NCBI RefSeq assembly: GCF_017830045.1
Contig: NZ_JAEDXU010000001.1
Coordinates: 496,001-560,000 of the forward strand
DNA from: Enterococcus larvae
Lineage (GTDB): Bacteria > Bacillota > Bacilli > Lactobacillales > Enterococcaceae
Length of the DNA: 64,000 bases
Reading direction: 5' to 3'
Position 1 is the stretch's first letter. Each line of letters begins with the position of its first letter. Below the pieces are notes generated by a model that was not told the origin of the DNA, made no database searches, and saw nothing but the letters and a program-made list of their open reading frames with translations. Shown piece by piece: positions 8,550 to 17,814 of this stretch. Position numbers and translations under genes: made by a program.

Positions 8550-9486
8550 TTAAAATTCCCCCTTTTGTGAAATTATAACACAAGATTTCAAGGTTAAGAG
8601 CCGACTTCTCCCTTTTCTTAAAAAAACCGAACATTCTTGTGTTAAATCGACATCCCTCCTTTTTGGGACTTTCACGTTGTCAAATTGTCTGATAATATTT
8701 TATTTATGATACAGTCTTTTTTATTGATATAAACGTTTTTTCAAGTAATTTTATCGGAAACTTTCTTTCGATGATTAACAGAGCGATTCTATTTCATTTC
8801 ACAAAAGAAAGGATATGATAACAAAAAAAGGCAGAAAATAACTACTCAAATGTTTGGTATAAATAAAAAGGTTGAAAATGGATGACGTTAAAACAGAACT
8901 ACCTATATAACACAAACCGGTTACCCAGGATAGAATGTAACTATAGCTAGCTGATTTCAAAAGAATCAGCGCATCTTTCCCAAATAGAATCTAGAAACAC
9001 ATCGAGGGTGTATCAGTTTTTTACATTCCATACAGCTTTTGTACTGCTTCAAGTAATGTGAAAATCGATACCCCATCTGAACAAGATAAAATCACTAAAT
9101 GAAAAAAACAAACTGTATCTGGCATTGTTGATGGGCTTGTCTGTGTTTGCAGACAAAGAAGTTTAAAAGGGAATATGATTAATAAACAGGGTTGATAGTG
9201 ACAGATAAGAAGACTGGCTAAAATCAGTCAAGTGAAATTCTATCTCATCCATGAGATGGGATTAGGGTGAAAGTAATTCTACTGAGAATTGTGATTAAAG
9301 CATTGAGGAACGACAAGAAACGCTGGATTTTTTATCAAACGATCAGTTAACTATAACGGGAGTAGTAGTTAGCTGGCTAGTTTGACAGCTTTTCATGAGA
9401 AAATCAGCAGCCGGCAAATTGATCAAGTATGTTGCGACTGCTTTCCTCAACTAAAACAGCTAAACGCTTTAGTCCTTTTCTCTACT
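8550..9486. other. Gene-poor, apparently decayed interval
   Basis: I find no intact gene with a ribosome site in these 0.9 kb. Stop codons are dense in all frames. One stretch (9099-9166) would encode a hydrophobic secreted-type peptide if one base were added to an A7 run. The rest may be the remains of a lost gene between glyA and the Rgg-like regulator. Confidence 0.5.
9099..9166 (+). pseudogene. Possible frameshifted small secreted peptide or signal-peptide relic
   Basis: ATG at 9099 is followed by seven A. As it stands the frame closes after ten codons. With one more A it would read MKKNKLYLALLMG then LSVFADKEV and stop at 9164-9166: a charged start, a hydrophobic core and an Ala-containing end, like a pheromone precursor or the leader of a lost secreted protein. 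No convincing ribosome site is present, so this is a tentative reading. Confidence 0.3.
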
Positions 9487-9530
9487 AAAAAAGATCTGAC
9501 CGAAAATTAATTTTCAGTCAGATCTTTTTT
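9487..9530. terminator. Terminator downstream of glyA
   Basis: A near-perfect palindrome (GATCTGAC ... GTCAGATC with an inner GAAAATT/AATTTTC arm) is flanked by A and T runs. It starts two bases beyond the glyA stop codon. Confidence 0.92.
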
Positions 9531-9531
9531 T

Positions 9532-10770
9532 CTATTTATATAATGGGTTCTTTTGTGTCAGTTCCTTAACAGAAGCTTTCACATCAGCCAATACTGCTTC
9601 ATCGTCATGATTACTCAACGCCTTAACGATCAACTTCGCTACTTCTACTGAATCCTCTTCTTTGAAGCCTCTTGTTGTAATCGCCGGTGTCCCAATACGA
9701 ATTCCACTTGTCTTAAATGGACTCAGCTGTTCAAAAGGAATAGAGTTTTTGTTCACAGTAATATTTACTGTATCCAGCAATGCCTCTGCTTCTTTTCCGT
9801 TCAGCCCAAAGCCTGTTACATCGATCAACAATAAATGATTATCTGTTGCACCACTAATCAAGCGTGCTTCAGGCGCCTGATTGAATACCTTAGTCATCGC
9901 TTTAGCATTTTCAATCACTTGCTCACTGTAATCCTTGAAGTCCTGATCAAGTGCCTCTTTAAATGCAACTGCCTTTCCGGCAATCACATGCTCTAAAGGT
10001 CCGCCTTGAATACCAGGGAAGATGTTGCTGTTGATTTTCTTCGCCAACTCTTCATCATTCGTTAGAATCAAGCCGCCACGTGGGCCACGCAATGTTTTAT
10101 GTGTTGTTGATGTGGTGATATCTGCAAATGGTACTGGGTTAGGATGTAAGCCCGCAGCTACCAAGCCGGCAATATGAGCCATATCCACCATCAGCTTTGC
10201 ACCAATCTCATCTGCGATTTCACGGAATTTCTCAAAATCAATTGTTCGTGAATATGCACTTGCCCCAGCAACAATCAGCTTTGGTTGGTGCTCTCTCGCC
10301 AAAATCCGTACTACATTATAATCGATTACTTCAGTTACCGGATCTACACCATAGCTGACAAAATTATAGGTTTTCCCGCTAAAGTTGACTGGTGAACCAT
10401 GAGTCAGATGTCCACCCGCAGAAAGATCCATTCCCATCACGGTATCTCCTGGCTCTATCAAAGATAGATAGGCTGCTGTATTAGCCTGTGAGCCTGAATG
10501 AGGCTGCACATTTGCAAAAGCTGCACCAAATAATTCTTTGGCACGATCGATCGCCAGATTTTCAACGATATCGACAAATTCACACCCGCCATAGTAGCGT
10601 CGTCCCGGATACCCTTCCGCATATTTATTCGTCAAAATACTTCCCTGTGCCGCCATTACCCCTTCAGAGACAACATTTTCCGAAGCGATCAGCTCCAAGT
10701 TATTCTCCTGACGCTCTTTTTCTTTCCCAATTGCTTCCCAAACTTCTGGATCAAATTCTTGATAATTCAT
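9532..10770 (-). CDS. glyA: Serine hydroxymethyltransferase
   Basis: PLP enzyme interconverting serine and glycine and loading tetrahydrofolate with one-carbon units. The 412-residue protein is full length: [13 protein letters not shown] near the N-terminus, [17 protein letters not shown], and the PLP-lysine motif [15 protein letters not shown] near residue 225. An in-frame TTG lies four codons upstream but is fused to the GAGGTG ribosome site, so the ATG at 10770 is right. It follows sua5 by 72 bp with no terminator and may be cotranscribed with the prfA group, ending at the hairpin at 9487. Confidence 0.97.
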   Translation of the reverse strand: MNYQEFDPEVWEAIGKEKERQENNLELIASENVVSEGVMAAQGSILTNKYAEGYPGRRYYGGCEFVDIVENLAIDRAKELFGAAFANVQPHSGSQANTAAYLSLIEPGDTVMGMDLSAGGHLTHGSPVNFSGKTYNFVSYGVDPVTEVIDYNVVRILAREHQPKLIVAGASAYSRTIDFEKFREIADEIGAKLMVDMAHIAGLVAAGLHPNPVPFADITTSTTHKTLRGPRGGLILTNDEELAKKINSNIFPGIQGGPLEHVIAGKAVAFKEALDQDFKDYSEQVIENAKAMTKVFNQAPEARLISGATDNHLLLIDVTGFGLNGKEAEALLDTVNITVNKNSIPFEQLSPFKTSGIRIGTPAITTRGFKEEDSVEVAKLIVKALSNHDDEAVLADVKASVKELTQKNPLYK

Positions 10771-10842
10771 AGTAGACAACACCTCATTTAATTTCTTGTT
10801 TCGATTGTATCATAATTCATTCCGCTCTACTTGAAAAAGTGT

Positions 10843-11865
10843 TCAGTTTTTGAAATATTTTTGATTCGCTGCTTTTTTCAATCGATTCATATAGGCTTCA
10901 CCCAATCCCGTTTCAGGAAAAGCCGGTGCAAAAATCAACTCGACATCTGTTTCATCTAGCGCTCGGAGGCCGGAAAAAAGCTGTTTAGCCGCTTGTTCTA
11001 CCGTATTCATACCAAAGGAATAGCCCTCGATCAATGGACCATCAAACAATTGAAGTATCTCTTTTCCTGCAAAGATTCCTGCTTTCAGCTTTTGGTCAGC
11101 TGCCCATTTGATTGCCTTATTCCAGTCTTCCGGAGTATTCTGAACAATCCAAACCGGTACTTCAGGAGAATAATGCTTGTATTTCATCCCTGGTGCCTTT
11201 GGTGTCTCTTTTTCACTTAACAGATGCTGATCAATTCTTACATTGCCTATGACCTTTTCCAGCGCTTCCTTTGTAACAGCTCCCGGACGTAAAATGGTTG
11301 GCTCTGAAGAACTGTCGGTCAAATCAAGTACCGTCGATTCTACACCGATTTCAGCTGAACCACCATCTAATACACCGGCAATTTTCCCTTTCAGATCGTG
11401 AAGAACATGTTCTGCTGTTGTAGGACTGGGCTTCCCAGATGTGTTTGCGCTCGGTCCCACCAAAGGAAGACCGGCCTCTTTAATCAGCTCTAATGTCAAT
11501 GCATTATCCGGCATTCGAAAGGCGACTGTGTTCAAGCCGCCAGTGACAGTAGATGAAAAGGTTCCTTTTTTCATTGGTACTATCAAGGTCAACGGACCCG
11601 GCCAAAAATGATTGATCAGCTCCTCTGCCTGTTTAGGAAGCGTATCAACATATTTTTCCAGCATTTCCTTATCACTTACATGCACGATCAAAGGGTTATC
11701 ACTTGGACGTCCCTTTACTGCATATACTTGCTTTACAGCTGTTTCTGAAAGAGCATTTGCTCCCAGACCATAAACAGTTTCCGTAGGAAAAGAGACCAGA
11801 TTTCCTAACCGCAAAGCTGCAGCAGCTTCTTTGATGTCATGCTCTGTGAATCGTTTTGTCTCCAT
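10843..11865 (-). CDS. sua5: Threonylcarbamoyl-AMP synthase (Sua5/YwlC type)
   Basis: Makes the threonylcarbamoyl-AMP used to form t6A37 in ANN-decoding tRNAs. At 340 residues it has both the N-terminal YrdC domain (FPTETVYGLGANA, VKGRPSDNPL, GPSANTSGKPSPT) and the C-terminal Sua5 domain (about 210-335, beginning near KAPGMKYKHYSPE). The start follows GGAGG by 8 bp. It sits 27 bp after prmC in the tdk-prfA-prmC-sua5-glyA order usual for this group. Confidence 0.94.
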   Translation of the reverse strand: METKRFTEHDIKEAAAALRLGNLVSFPTETVYGLGANALSETAVKQVYAVKGRPSDNPLIVHVSDKEMLEKYVDTLPKQAEELINHFWPGPLTLIVPMKKGTFSSTVTGGLNTVAFRMPDNALTLELIKEAGLPLVGPSANTSGKPSPTTAEHVLHDLKGKIAGVLDGGSAEIGVESTVLDLTDSSSEPTILRPGAVTKEALEKVIGNVRIDQHLLSEKETPKAPGMKYKHYSPEVPVWIVQNTPEDWNKAIKWAADQKLKAGIFAGKEILQLFDGPLIEGYSFGMNTVEQAAKQLFSGLRALDETDVELIFAPAFPETGLGEAYMNRLKKAANQKYFKN

Positions 11866-11892
11866 ACTTCTTTCCTCCTTCTCTGATTGATC

Positions 11893-12726
11893 CTAATCAG
11901 CAATGATCATGCGGTCATTTCCTGAAAGATCTTTCACCACACGTACCTTTTTCTCTGGAAAAGCAGCAGCAATCATTTTCTTCACTGCTTCTCCTTGTTG
12001 AAAGCCAATTTCAAAATAAATTTTTCCAGTTGGCGAAAGACAATCTTTCGCTTCTTCAATTAGTTGCTCATAAATCGCCAATCCTTGATTTTCGGCAAAC
12101 AAAGCCATATGAGGCTCATATTTCTTCACGCTATCATCCATCAGCGCCCATTCATCTGCACTGATATAAGGTGGATTGGAAATCAAAATATCGATTGTAT
12201 TATCTAACACAGGAGCCAGTCCGTCGCCTAAAAAGAAAGTAACATCAGCCTTCATCTTCTGTGCATTTTCCTTTGCAACCTTCAGAGCGCCTTCCGATAA
12301 ATCAACGGCAAATATTTGCCAATCAGATCGCTCGAGCTTCAAGCTAACAGCAATTGCCCCCGTACCTGTTCCTATGTCGACGACCGTCAGCTTTGATTCT
12401 GGATTTTCTTCCAGACAATATTCTACTAGTTCTTCTGTCTCTGGTCGCGGGATCAATGTATCTATGTTGACTGAAAAACGATGACCATAAAAATCGCTAT
12501 ATCCCAGCAAATATTGCGGTGGTCGATCCTCCATCAGCATCCTCAAATCATCAGTGACTTGTTGTTCATCCTGCTCAGAGATTTCTTCTTTCATGTGCAG
12601 CAGCCAATCGGTTTTAGACCATTCTTTTCTTTCTAAAAAGAGGTACTGGATCGCATATCCTTCTTTTCCATTTTCTTCTAAAAAAGAAGAAGCCCGTTTC
12701 AGGACTTCAAAATAATTTTTAGCCAT
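11893..12726 (-). CDS. prmC: Release-factor glutamine methyltransferase
   Basis: Methylates the GGQ glutamine of release factors with SAM. The chosen start (MAKNYFEVL, 277 residues) overlaps the prfA stop by 8 bp; a longer in-frame reading would run deep into prfA and lacks family sequence. An N-terminal helical substrate domain is followed by the SAM-binding motif [15 protein letters not shown] and the catalytic NPPY in [13 protein letters not shown]. Its coupling to prfA matches its substrate. Confidence 0.95.
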   Translation of the reverse strand: MAKNYFEVLKRASSFLEENGKEGYAIQYLFLERKEWSKTDWLLHMKEEISEQDEQQVTDDLRMLMEDRPPQYLLGYSDFYGHRFSVNIDTLIPRPETEELVEYCLEENPESKLTVVDIGTGTGAIAVSLKLERSDWQIFAVDLSEGALKVAKENAQKMKADVTFFLGDGLAPVLDNTIDILISNPPYISADEWALMDDSVKKYEPHMALFAENQGLAIYEQLIEEAKDCLSPTGKIYFEIGFQQGEAVKKMIAAAFPEKKVRVVKDLSGNDRMIIAD

Positions 12727-13792
12727 TCTGCATCTCTTCCAGCTTCGATGTTTGGTCATAAAGAACCAAGGCATCAACGATTTCATCCAGTTTTCCTGCA
12801 AGGATCTGGTCCAATTTTTGAATCGTCAGGCCGATACGATGGTCGGTCACACGATTTTGCGGGAAATTATACGTACGAATACGTTCAGAACGATCACCCG
12901 TTCCTACTGCTGATTTACGATTCGCATCGTATTCGCTTTGCGCTTCCTGTTGAATGATATCATAAACTCTGGCACGTAAAACTTTCATTGCCTTATCACG
13001 GTTCTTCAACTGTGACCGCTCGTCCTGCATCGCAACAACAACTCCTGTTGGAATATGCGTCAGACGTACAGCAGAGGCTGTCTTATTGACGTGCTGGCCG
13101 CCGGCTCCACTGGCATGATAAATATCGGTACGGATATCTTTATCTGCAATATCGATCTCTACTTCTTCTGCCTCAGGCATTACAACAACTGTCGCAGTTG
13201 AAGTGTGGATTCTTCCTTGAGACTCTGTAGATGGAACACGTTGAACACGATGAGCGCCACTTTCATACTTCAGCTTTGAAAAGACATTTTCTCCGCTGAT
13301 CATCATGATTACTTCTTTATACCCGCCGATACCAGTGATGTTGGCTTCAAGTACTTCAGCTTTCCACCCTTGTGCTTCCGCGTATTTCTGATACATGTTG
13401 AATAAGTCTCCGGCAAAAAGTGCAGCTTCATCCCCACCAGCAGCTCCACGAATTTCCATGATAATATTCTTATCGTCATTTGGATCTTTTGGAAGTAATA
13501 GAATTTTGATTCTTTCTTCCAACACTTCTTTTTCCTTCTTCAAATCAGACAGCTCTTCTTTTGCCATCTCCGCCATCTCTGCATCAAGGTTTTCACCCAG
13601 TAATTCTTCCGCTTCTTTAATGCCCTCTACAACTTTTTTGTAGCGACGATACGTTTCTACTGTTTCTCTTGAATTAGCTTCTTCTTTAGATAACTGCATA
13701 AAGCGCTTCGTATCAGTAATTACTTCAGGATCACTCAACAGCTCTCCCAATTCTTCATAGCGATCTTCAATCGATTGTAACTGATCGTACAT
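12719..13792 (-). CDS. prfA: Peptide chain release factor 1
   Basis: Recognises UAA and UAG and triggers peptide release. The 357-residue protein contains [10 protein letters not shown] near 230-240 with the universal GGQ, and the codon-reading segment follows the PSTE block ([14 protein letters not shown]). AAGGAG lies 8 bp upstream of the ATG. Upstream, a triplicated repeat separates it from tdk, so prfA either has its own promoter or is read through the repeats. Confidence 0.96.
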   Translation of the reverse strand: MYDQLQSIEDRYEELGELLSDPEVITDTKRFMQLSKEEANSRETVETYRRYKKVVEGIKEAEELLGENLDAEMAEMAKEELSDLKKEKEVLEERIKILLLPKDPNDDKNIIMEIRGAAGGDEAALFAGDLFNMYQKYAEAQGWKAEVLEANITGIGGYKEVIMMISGENVFSKLKYESGAHRVQRVPSTESQGRIHTSTATVVVMPEAEEVEIDIADKDIRTDIYHASGAGGQHVNKTASAVRLTHIPTGVVVAMQDERSQLKNRDKAMKVLRARVYDIIQQEAQSEYDANRKSAVGTGDRSERIRTYNFPQNRVTDHRIGLTIQKLDQILAGKLDEIVDALVLYDQTSKLEEMQNG

Positions 13793-13799
13793 GGTTATG

Positions 13800-14338
13800 T
13801 CTCCTTCTCTTTGTTGTAAAAAACAGACAGGGAACTTTCTGTTTTCTTCTTTTTTTTGGTCCGATGTCCAGTTCCCTAGTATTTTTGGTAAAAGGGAAAT
13901 GGCTCTCCTTTATTTTGTTGACGAAACAGGGAAAGTAATTTCCCGGTTCCTCTATTTTGGTGGTCCGATGGCCTCTACTTCTAGGTTCTCGTTTATGCAA
14001 GAGTAGAGGCTCTCCTTCTCTTTGTTGTAGAAAACAGACAGGTAACTTTCTGTTTTCTTCTTTTTTTGGTCCGATGTCCAGTTCCCTAGTATTCTTAATA
14101 AAAGGGAAATGGCTCTCCTTTATTTTGTTGATGAAGCAGGGAAAGCAATTTCCCTGTTTCTCTATTTGAGTGGTTCGATGTCCTCTACTTCTAGGTTCTC
14201 GTTTATGCAAGAGTAGAGGCTCTCCTTCTCTTTGTTGTAAAAAACAGACAGGTAACTTTCTGTTTTCTTCTTTTTTTGGTCCGATGTCCAGTTCCCTAGT
14301 ATTCTTGGTAAAAGGGAAATGGCTCTCCTTTGTTTCGT
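13800..14338. repeat. Triplicated ~210-bp repeat with internal dyads
   Basis: Units begin at 13800, 14011 and 14221 (periods 211 and 210 bp). The third stops after about 118 bp. Each full unit holds several inverted repeats, among them GGGAAC/GTTCCC, GGGAAA/TTTCCC and GCCTCTACT/AGTAGAGGC. Units 1 and 2 differ at only a few positions. The minus-strand open frame across it (13767-14210) simply mirrors the repeat and has no family sequence. The unit resembles neither the EFAR-like repeat nor any IS I recognise. Confidence 0.88.
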
Positions 14339-14429
14339 TTGTTGAATCTGATCAGATGACTTCACAGATTTCTTATTTTTATGTTTCGATATCCAGCAGC
14401 TCAATCAGATATTTATTTCTCTATTTTCG

Positions 14430-15014
14430 CTAATGTTTACCACTGTGTCCTTTGGGATGAAAATAGTGCTTTCTGCACACTGGATAGTAAGCTTCGTTTC
14501 CGCCAATTTGAACTTGATCGCCTTCATATACCGGCTCACCATCTATATAGTGAAGGTTCATTATCGCTTTTTTATGGCAGAACCAACAAATGGTTTTTAG
14601 CTCTTCTATTTTATCCGCATAAAGCAACAGATACTTCGATCCTTCAAACAGCTCATTTCGAAAATCATTCTTCAGTCCAAAAGCCATGACTGGGATATTC
14701 AACTCATCTACGACTGTCGCGAATTCAATCACATGATGCTTGCTCAAAAATTGCGATTCATCAACCAGTATACAATAAGGCTGTACTTCCAGCGCATTTA
14801 CTAAATCATAGACATTGGTCTCTTCAAAAATGGGGATTGCATCCCGTTTCAAGCCAATTCGACTAGAAACCATACCGACACCATCTCGTGTATCAAGTCC
14901 GCTTGTCATCAATAAAACAGGTTTGTCCTGTTCTTCATAATTATGTGCAACCTTTAAAATTTCAATGGTTTTTCCGCTATTCATCGCGCCGTATTTAAAA
15001 AATAATTGTGCCAT
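14430..15014 (-). CDS. tdk: Thymidine kinase
   Basis: Cytosolic type II thymidine kinase of 194 residues for thymidine salvage. The P-loop is [15 protein letters not shown] (about 8-22), the catalytic acid lies in LVDESQFL (near 90), and a structural zinc site is suggested by CWFCHKK with a later C-R-K-H. It heads the tdk-prfA-prmC-sua5 block. The following repeat array is unusual at this place. Confidence 0.96.
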   Translation of the reverse strand: MAQLFFKYGAMNSGKTIEILKVAHNYEEQDKPVLLMTSGLDTRDGVGMVSSRIGLKRDAIPIFEETNVYDLVNALEVQPYCILVDESQFLSKHHVIEFATVVDELNIPVMAFGLKNDFRNELFEGSKYLLLYADKIEELKTICWFCHKKAIMNLHYIDGEPVYEGDQVQIGGNEAYYPVCRKHYFHPKGHSGKH

Positions 15015-15158
15015 TCTTCACAGTCACCTTTCATTTCATTCCTTTCGTATTTTACTATAAAACTGAAGTTATTTACAGTAGTAAATTCAGGCAATCTGTA
15101 GGAAAGTGCTACTTTTATAGAAAATTTCTATCATCATTCATCTTTTTAAACAAAAATA

Positions 15159-15201
15159 AAGAGAGGTTATCTCACTTTGATCCACGGGACAATTCTCTCT
15201 T
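15159..15201 (-). terminator. Terminator after the XRE regulator
   Basis: AAGAGAG and CTCTCTT arms with an inner partial stem are followed on the minus strand by TATTTTTG. It lies about 50 bp past the stop at 15249. Confidence 0.55.
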
Positions 15202-15248
15202 CTGTTGTATTTGTCAGCCTTATTCTAATATTATGCTATACGTCCCCA

Positions 15249-15779
15249 TTACTCCATTTCCATATCAAAGAATCCTCTTTTTCTCACAGTAACGCAATGC
15301 TGTAAATCATAAACTGATTTTCCTTGTGACATAGATTCCAGTATTTCCCTAAGTTCTTTCTCAGCATCGGCTTTATCTCTATACCACCCTAACATCAACG
15401 TACTGTCTCCCCAAAAGCTGTGACTGTCGACACCCATTAGTAAAACTTCAGGATGATAGGCCTTTTTTCCCATTACCGGAGATAAAACAAATTTGTAAAA
15501 GGAAGATACTCTTCCATCAATTTTGCTGGTTATAGTTATTTTATTTTTACCTTCGAATTTGATTGGTTCAGAGTTTTTTTCTTTCAATGTATTATCTAAT
15601 AAGAAATCGATCGATACCTCAAAATACTTAGACAGCAATAGTAATTTATCAAAACCAGGCTGAGAAGAACCATTCTCATATCGGGAAATGGACTGTCTGG
15701 AAACATCAAGTAATTCAGATAATTCTTCTTGGGAAATTCCTTTTTTCATTCTTAGTTCCTTCAATTTGTCACTAAACAT
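15249..15779 (-). CDS. XRE-family regulator with an uncharacterised C-terminal domain
   Basis: A 176-residue protein. Residues 1-65 form a classical Cro/CI helix-turn-helix (LKELRMKKGISQEELSELL, then VSRQSISRYENGSSQP). The remaining 110 residues include a predicted beta-rich segment (NKITITSKIDGRVSSFYKF) and a helix near KADAEKELREILESM; I do not recognise this domain. The gene is divergent from ktrB. Direct repeats TGTTGCA, 21 bp apart, sit just upstream of its promoter and are candidate operators. Target and signal are unknown. Confidence 0.8.
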   Translation of the reverse strand: MFSDKLKELRMKKGISQEELSELLDVSRQSISRYENGSSQPGFDKLLLLSKYFEVSIDFLLDNTLKEKNSEPIKFEGKNKITITSKIDGRVSSFYKFVLSPVMGKKAYHPEVLLMGVDSHSFWGDSTLMLGWYRDKADAEKELREILESMSQGKSVYDLQHCVTVRKRGFFDMEME

Positions 15780-15812
15780 TTTTTACCTCCGCTTCTTTTT
15801 ATCTCAATAGTT

Positions 15813-15841
15813 ATAGTAGAAAATATTCATAAAAGCTGCAA
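15813..15841 (-). promoter_or_regulatory. Promoter of the XRE regulator gene
   Basis: -35 TTGCAG (15841-15836) and -10 TACTAT (15818-15813) with a 17-bp spacer on the minus strand. Confidence 0.6.
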
Positions 15842-15850
15842 TATCGAATC

Positions 15851-15878
15851 TGTTGCATTTGCGCACATACCTGTTGCA
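15851..15878. promoter_or_regulatory. Direct repeat TGTTGCA x2, candidate operator
   Basis: TGTTGCA occurs at 15851-15857 and 15872-15878, 21 bp apart (two helical turns), immediately upstream of the -35 of the XRE gene and between it and ktrB. The rest of the 380-bp divergent region is AT-rich with no further gene. Confidence 0.4.
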
Positions 15879-16123
15879 CAGTGAATAAACTAAGCTTTCC
15901 AAACACTTTTTTTATTCTTTTGAACGCTTCCGCTCTTTTCCTATAATAAATACTTTTTCTGCTTCGATTTTTTGAGTTCATCTTCTTTATTTTATAGGAT
16001 GATTCATCCTGTGCCTATAACTACTTTCTCTAGAAAAAATTTGAATCTATGATTTCTCCCTACTATTTTCTTGCGTAAACAATATTTCCTCTGTGTTTAT
16101 TGGTTCCGCAAAAGTTTTTTTCT

Positions 16124-16131
16124 GCTATACT
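16124..16131 (+). promoter_or_regulatory. Extended -10 element for ktrB
   Basis: TGCTATACT, a TG-extended -10, lies about 30 bp before the ktrB start; a -35 match is poor. Confidence 0.5.
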
Positions 16132-16160
16132 TATTCTATTGATATTGTAGGAGGCTTACC

Positions 16161-17561
16161 ATGATTTTCAGTCGTTTTCTCTGGCGCTCTCAAAAAAAAG
16201 TTCGTCAGTTTATTCAAGAGCATTTTTCTTCAATCCAGATCATCGTCAGCTATTATGTGCTGATGACGTTTGTTTCACTATTACTATTCTACTTACCTGT
16301 TTTCAGAGTTCCCGGATCACAGGTATCGTTTCTAGATATGTTTTTTATGGCGATCAGTACAGTTAGTGTAACTGGACTGACAACCTTTGATATCCATGCT
16401 GTTTTTAACGATCGAGGCATCGTGCTGCTTGAAGTCCTTTTTCAAGTAGGCGGTCTGGGGATCATGATGATCTCTACTGCATTTATTATTTTATCTAAAC
16501 GCAGAATCACCCTAAAGCAGCGACAGCTGATCATGACAGATATGAATCAGCCGAAATTAAGCGGGATCGTCCGTTTGATTCGCATTACTTTTTCTATTCT
16601 CCTTTGGTTTCAGGTGATTTTCGGAGCTTTCTTCTCCATTTATTTCTATTTTTCCGATCATTATGACAATTGGAGAGATGCGATTTTTTATGGTTTCTAC
16701 CAATCGATCTCAGCAGTTACTAATTCCGGCTTTGATGTTACCGGAGATTCGATCATCCCATTTGCCAATGATTACCTATTCTTGATCATCATGATGTTTT
16801 TGATTTTTATAGGTGGGATTGGTTTTCCAGTGTTGATGGAATTTCGTGAGTGGCTATTCTTCAAAAAGGAGAAGCATGGGCTGCCTTTCCGTTTTTCTCT
16901 ATTTAGTAAAATCGCCTTGTTGGCCTTTGTCATTCTCTTCATTGGCGGTACATTACTGATCTATTTACTGGAACGTAATCATTTATTTGCAGGAATGACT
17001 GAAACCAATCGATGGATCACTTCTATGTTTTACTCGATGACCACCAGAAACGCTGGTTTGCAGATCAATCAGCTGAGTGATTTTCAGGTCACCACCCTGA
17101 TTATATTCTCAATGCTGATGTTTATCGGCTGTAGTCCGAGTTCTGTAGGCGGCGGTGTTCGGACAACGACTATTGCCATCATTGGCTTATATCTTTATTC
17201 TTTCTTAAAAAGTGAGGATAACGTGAATGTTTTTGGTCGTAGAATTGATGAAGATGATGTAAAGAAATCAATCGTTGTGTTTATGCTTTCCTTATTGATG
17301 TGCTTCTTCTCAGTCGTCTTCCTATCCGCGACAGAAGAACATTCGCTGATTGCAATCATTGTAGAGGTCGCTTCAGCCTTTGGAACAACCGGGCTATCAT
17401 TAGGAATCACGGAAGATCTAACTAGCGTGGGTAAAATCATGATCCTGCTTTTGATGTTTATCGGTCGGATCGGCATGCTCTATACTTTGATGTTGTTCAT
17501 TCCTAAAGAAACTCGAGATTTAGGCTACGAATACCCTTCTGAAAAGATCATTATTGGGTAA
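16161..17561 (+). CDS. ktrB: TrkH/KtrB-family potassium uptake channel subunit
   Basis: A 466-residue membrane protein with the fourfold M-P-M repeat of this superfamily. The four selectivity loops are visible: STVSVTGLTTFD, SAVTNSGFDV, TRNAGLQ and FGTTGLSLG, each with the filter glycine. It mediates K+ (or Na+-coupled K+) uptake with a cytosolic KtrA/TrkA partner, which is not in the window. GGAGG lies 7 bp upstream. Monocistronic, ended by the hairpin at 17582. It could equally be named NtpJ after the E. hirae relative. Confidence 0.9.
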   Translation: MIFSRFLWRSQKKVRQFIQEHFSSIQIIVSYYVLMTFVSLLLFYLPVFRVPGSQVSFLDMFFMAISTVSVTGLTTFDIHAVFNDRGIVLLEVLFQVGGLGIMMISTAFIILSKRRITLKQRQLIMTDMNQPKLSGIVRLIRITFSILLWFQVIFGAFFSIYFYFSDHYDNWRDAIFYGFYQSISAVTNSGFDVTGDSIIPFANDYLFLIIMMFLIFIGGIGFPVLMEFREWLFFKKEKHGLPFRFSLFSKIALLAFVILFIGGTLLIYLLERNHLFAGMTETNRWITSMFYSMTTRNAGLQINQLSDFQVTTLIIFSMLMFIGCSPSSVGGGVRTTTIAIIGLYLYSFLKSEDNVNVFGRRIDEDDVKKSIVVFMLSLLMCFFSVVFLSATEEHSLIAIIVEVASAFGTTGLSLGITEDLTSVGKIMILLLMFIGRIGMLYTLMLFIPKETRDLGYEYPSEKIIIG

Positions 17562-17581
17562 TAAACAGCTGTTTCACAGCT

Positions 17582-17639
17582 AAAAGGAGCTAACTGCTAT
17601 CACACGTTTCACACCGTGTAGACAGCAATTAGCTCTTTT
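17582..17639 (+). terminator. Terminator after ktrB
   Basis: A long imperfect hairpin: AAAAGGAGCTAACTGCT pairs with AGCAATTAGCTCTTTT, with an inner CACACG/CGTGT arm, closing with a T run. Confidence 0.85.
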
Positions 17640-17726
17640 CATTTCTCTTTATCAATTGCCTATCCTTTGATTTTTTCTAGTATAAAATCAGCCATTTAGC
17701 ACTTCAACTTCAAAAGACAGACCGCT

Positions 17727-17755
17727 TTGTCACGACCCTCTAATTATGTTATTAT
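17727..17755 (+). promoter_or_regulatory. Promoter of murT-gatD
   Basis: -35 TTGTCA (17727-17732), 17-bp spacer, -10 TATTAT (17750-17755), with the gene starting about 60 bp downstream. Confidence 0.7.
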
Positions 17756-17814
17756 AGGTTGAGTTTAATCCAATCAGCAATTGATTGTTCACTCTAATTG
17801 ATGGAGGAGATATC

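Noticed and set aside
12727-12801. Longer N-terminus for PrmC
   Set aside because: It would extend far into prfA without a ribosome site; the ATG at 12726 fits family length.
13767-14210. 147-codon minus-strand reading frame across the tdk-prfA repeats
   Set aside because: It only mirrors the DNA repeat, has no ribosome site and no family sequence, and overlaps the prfA start.
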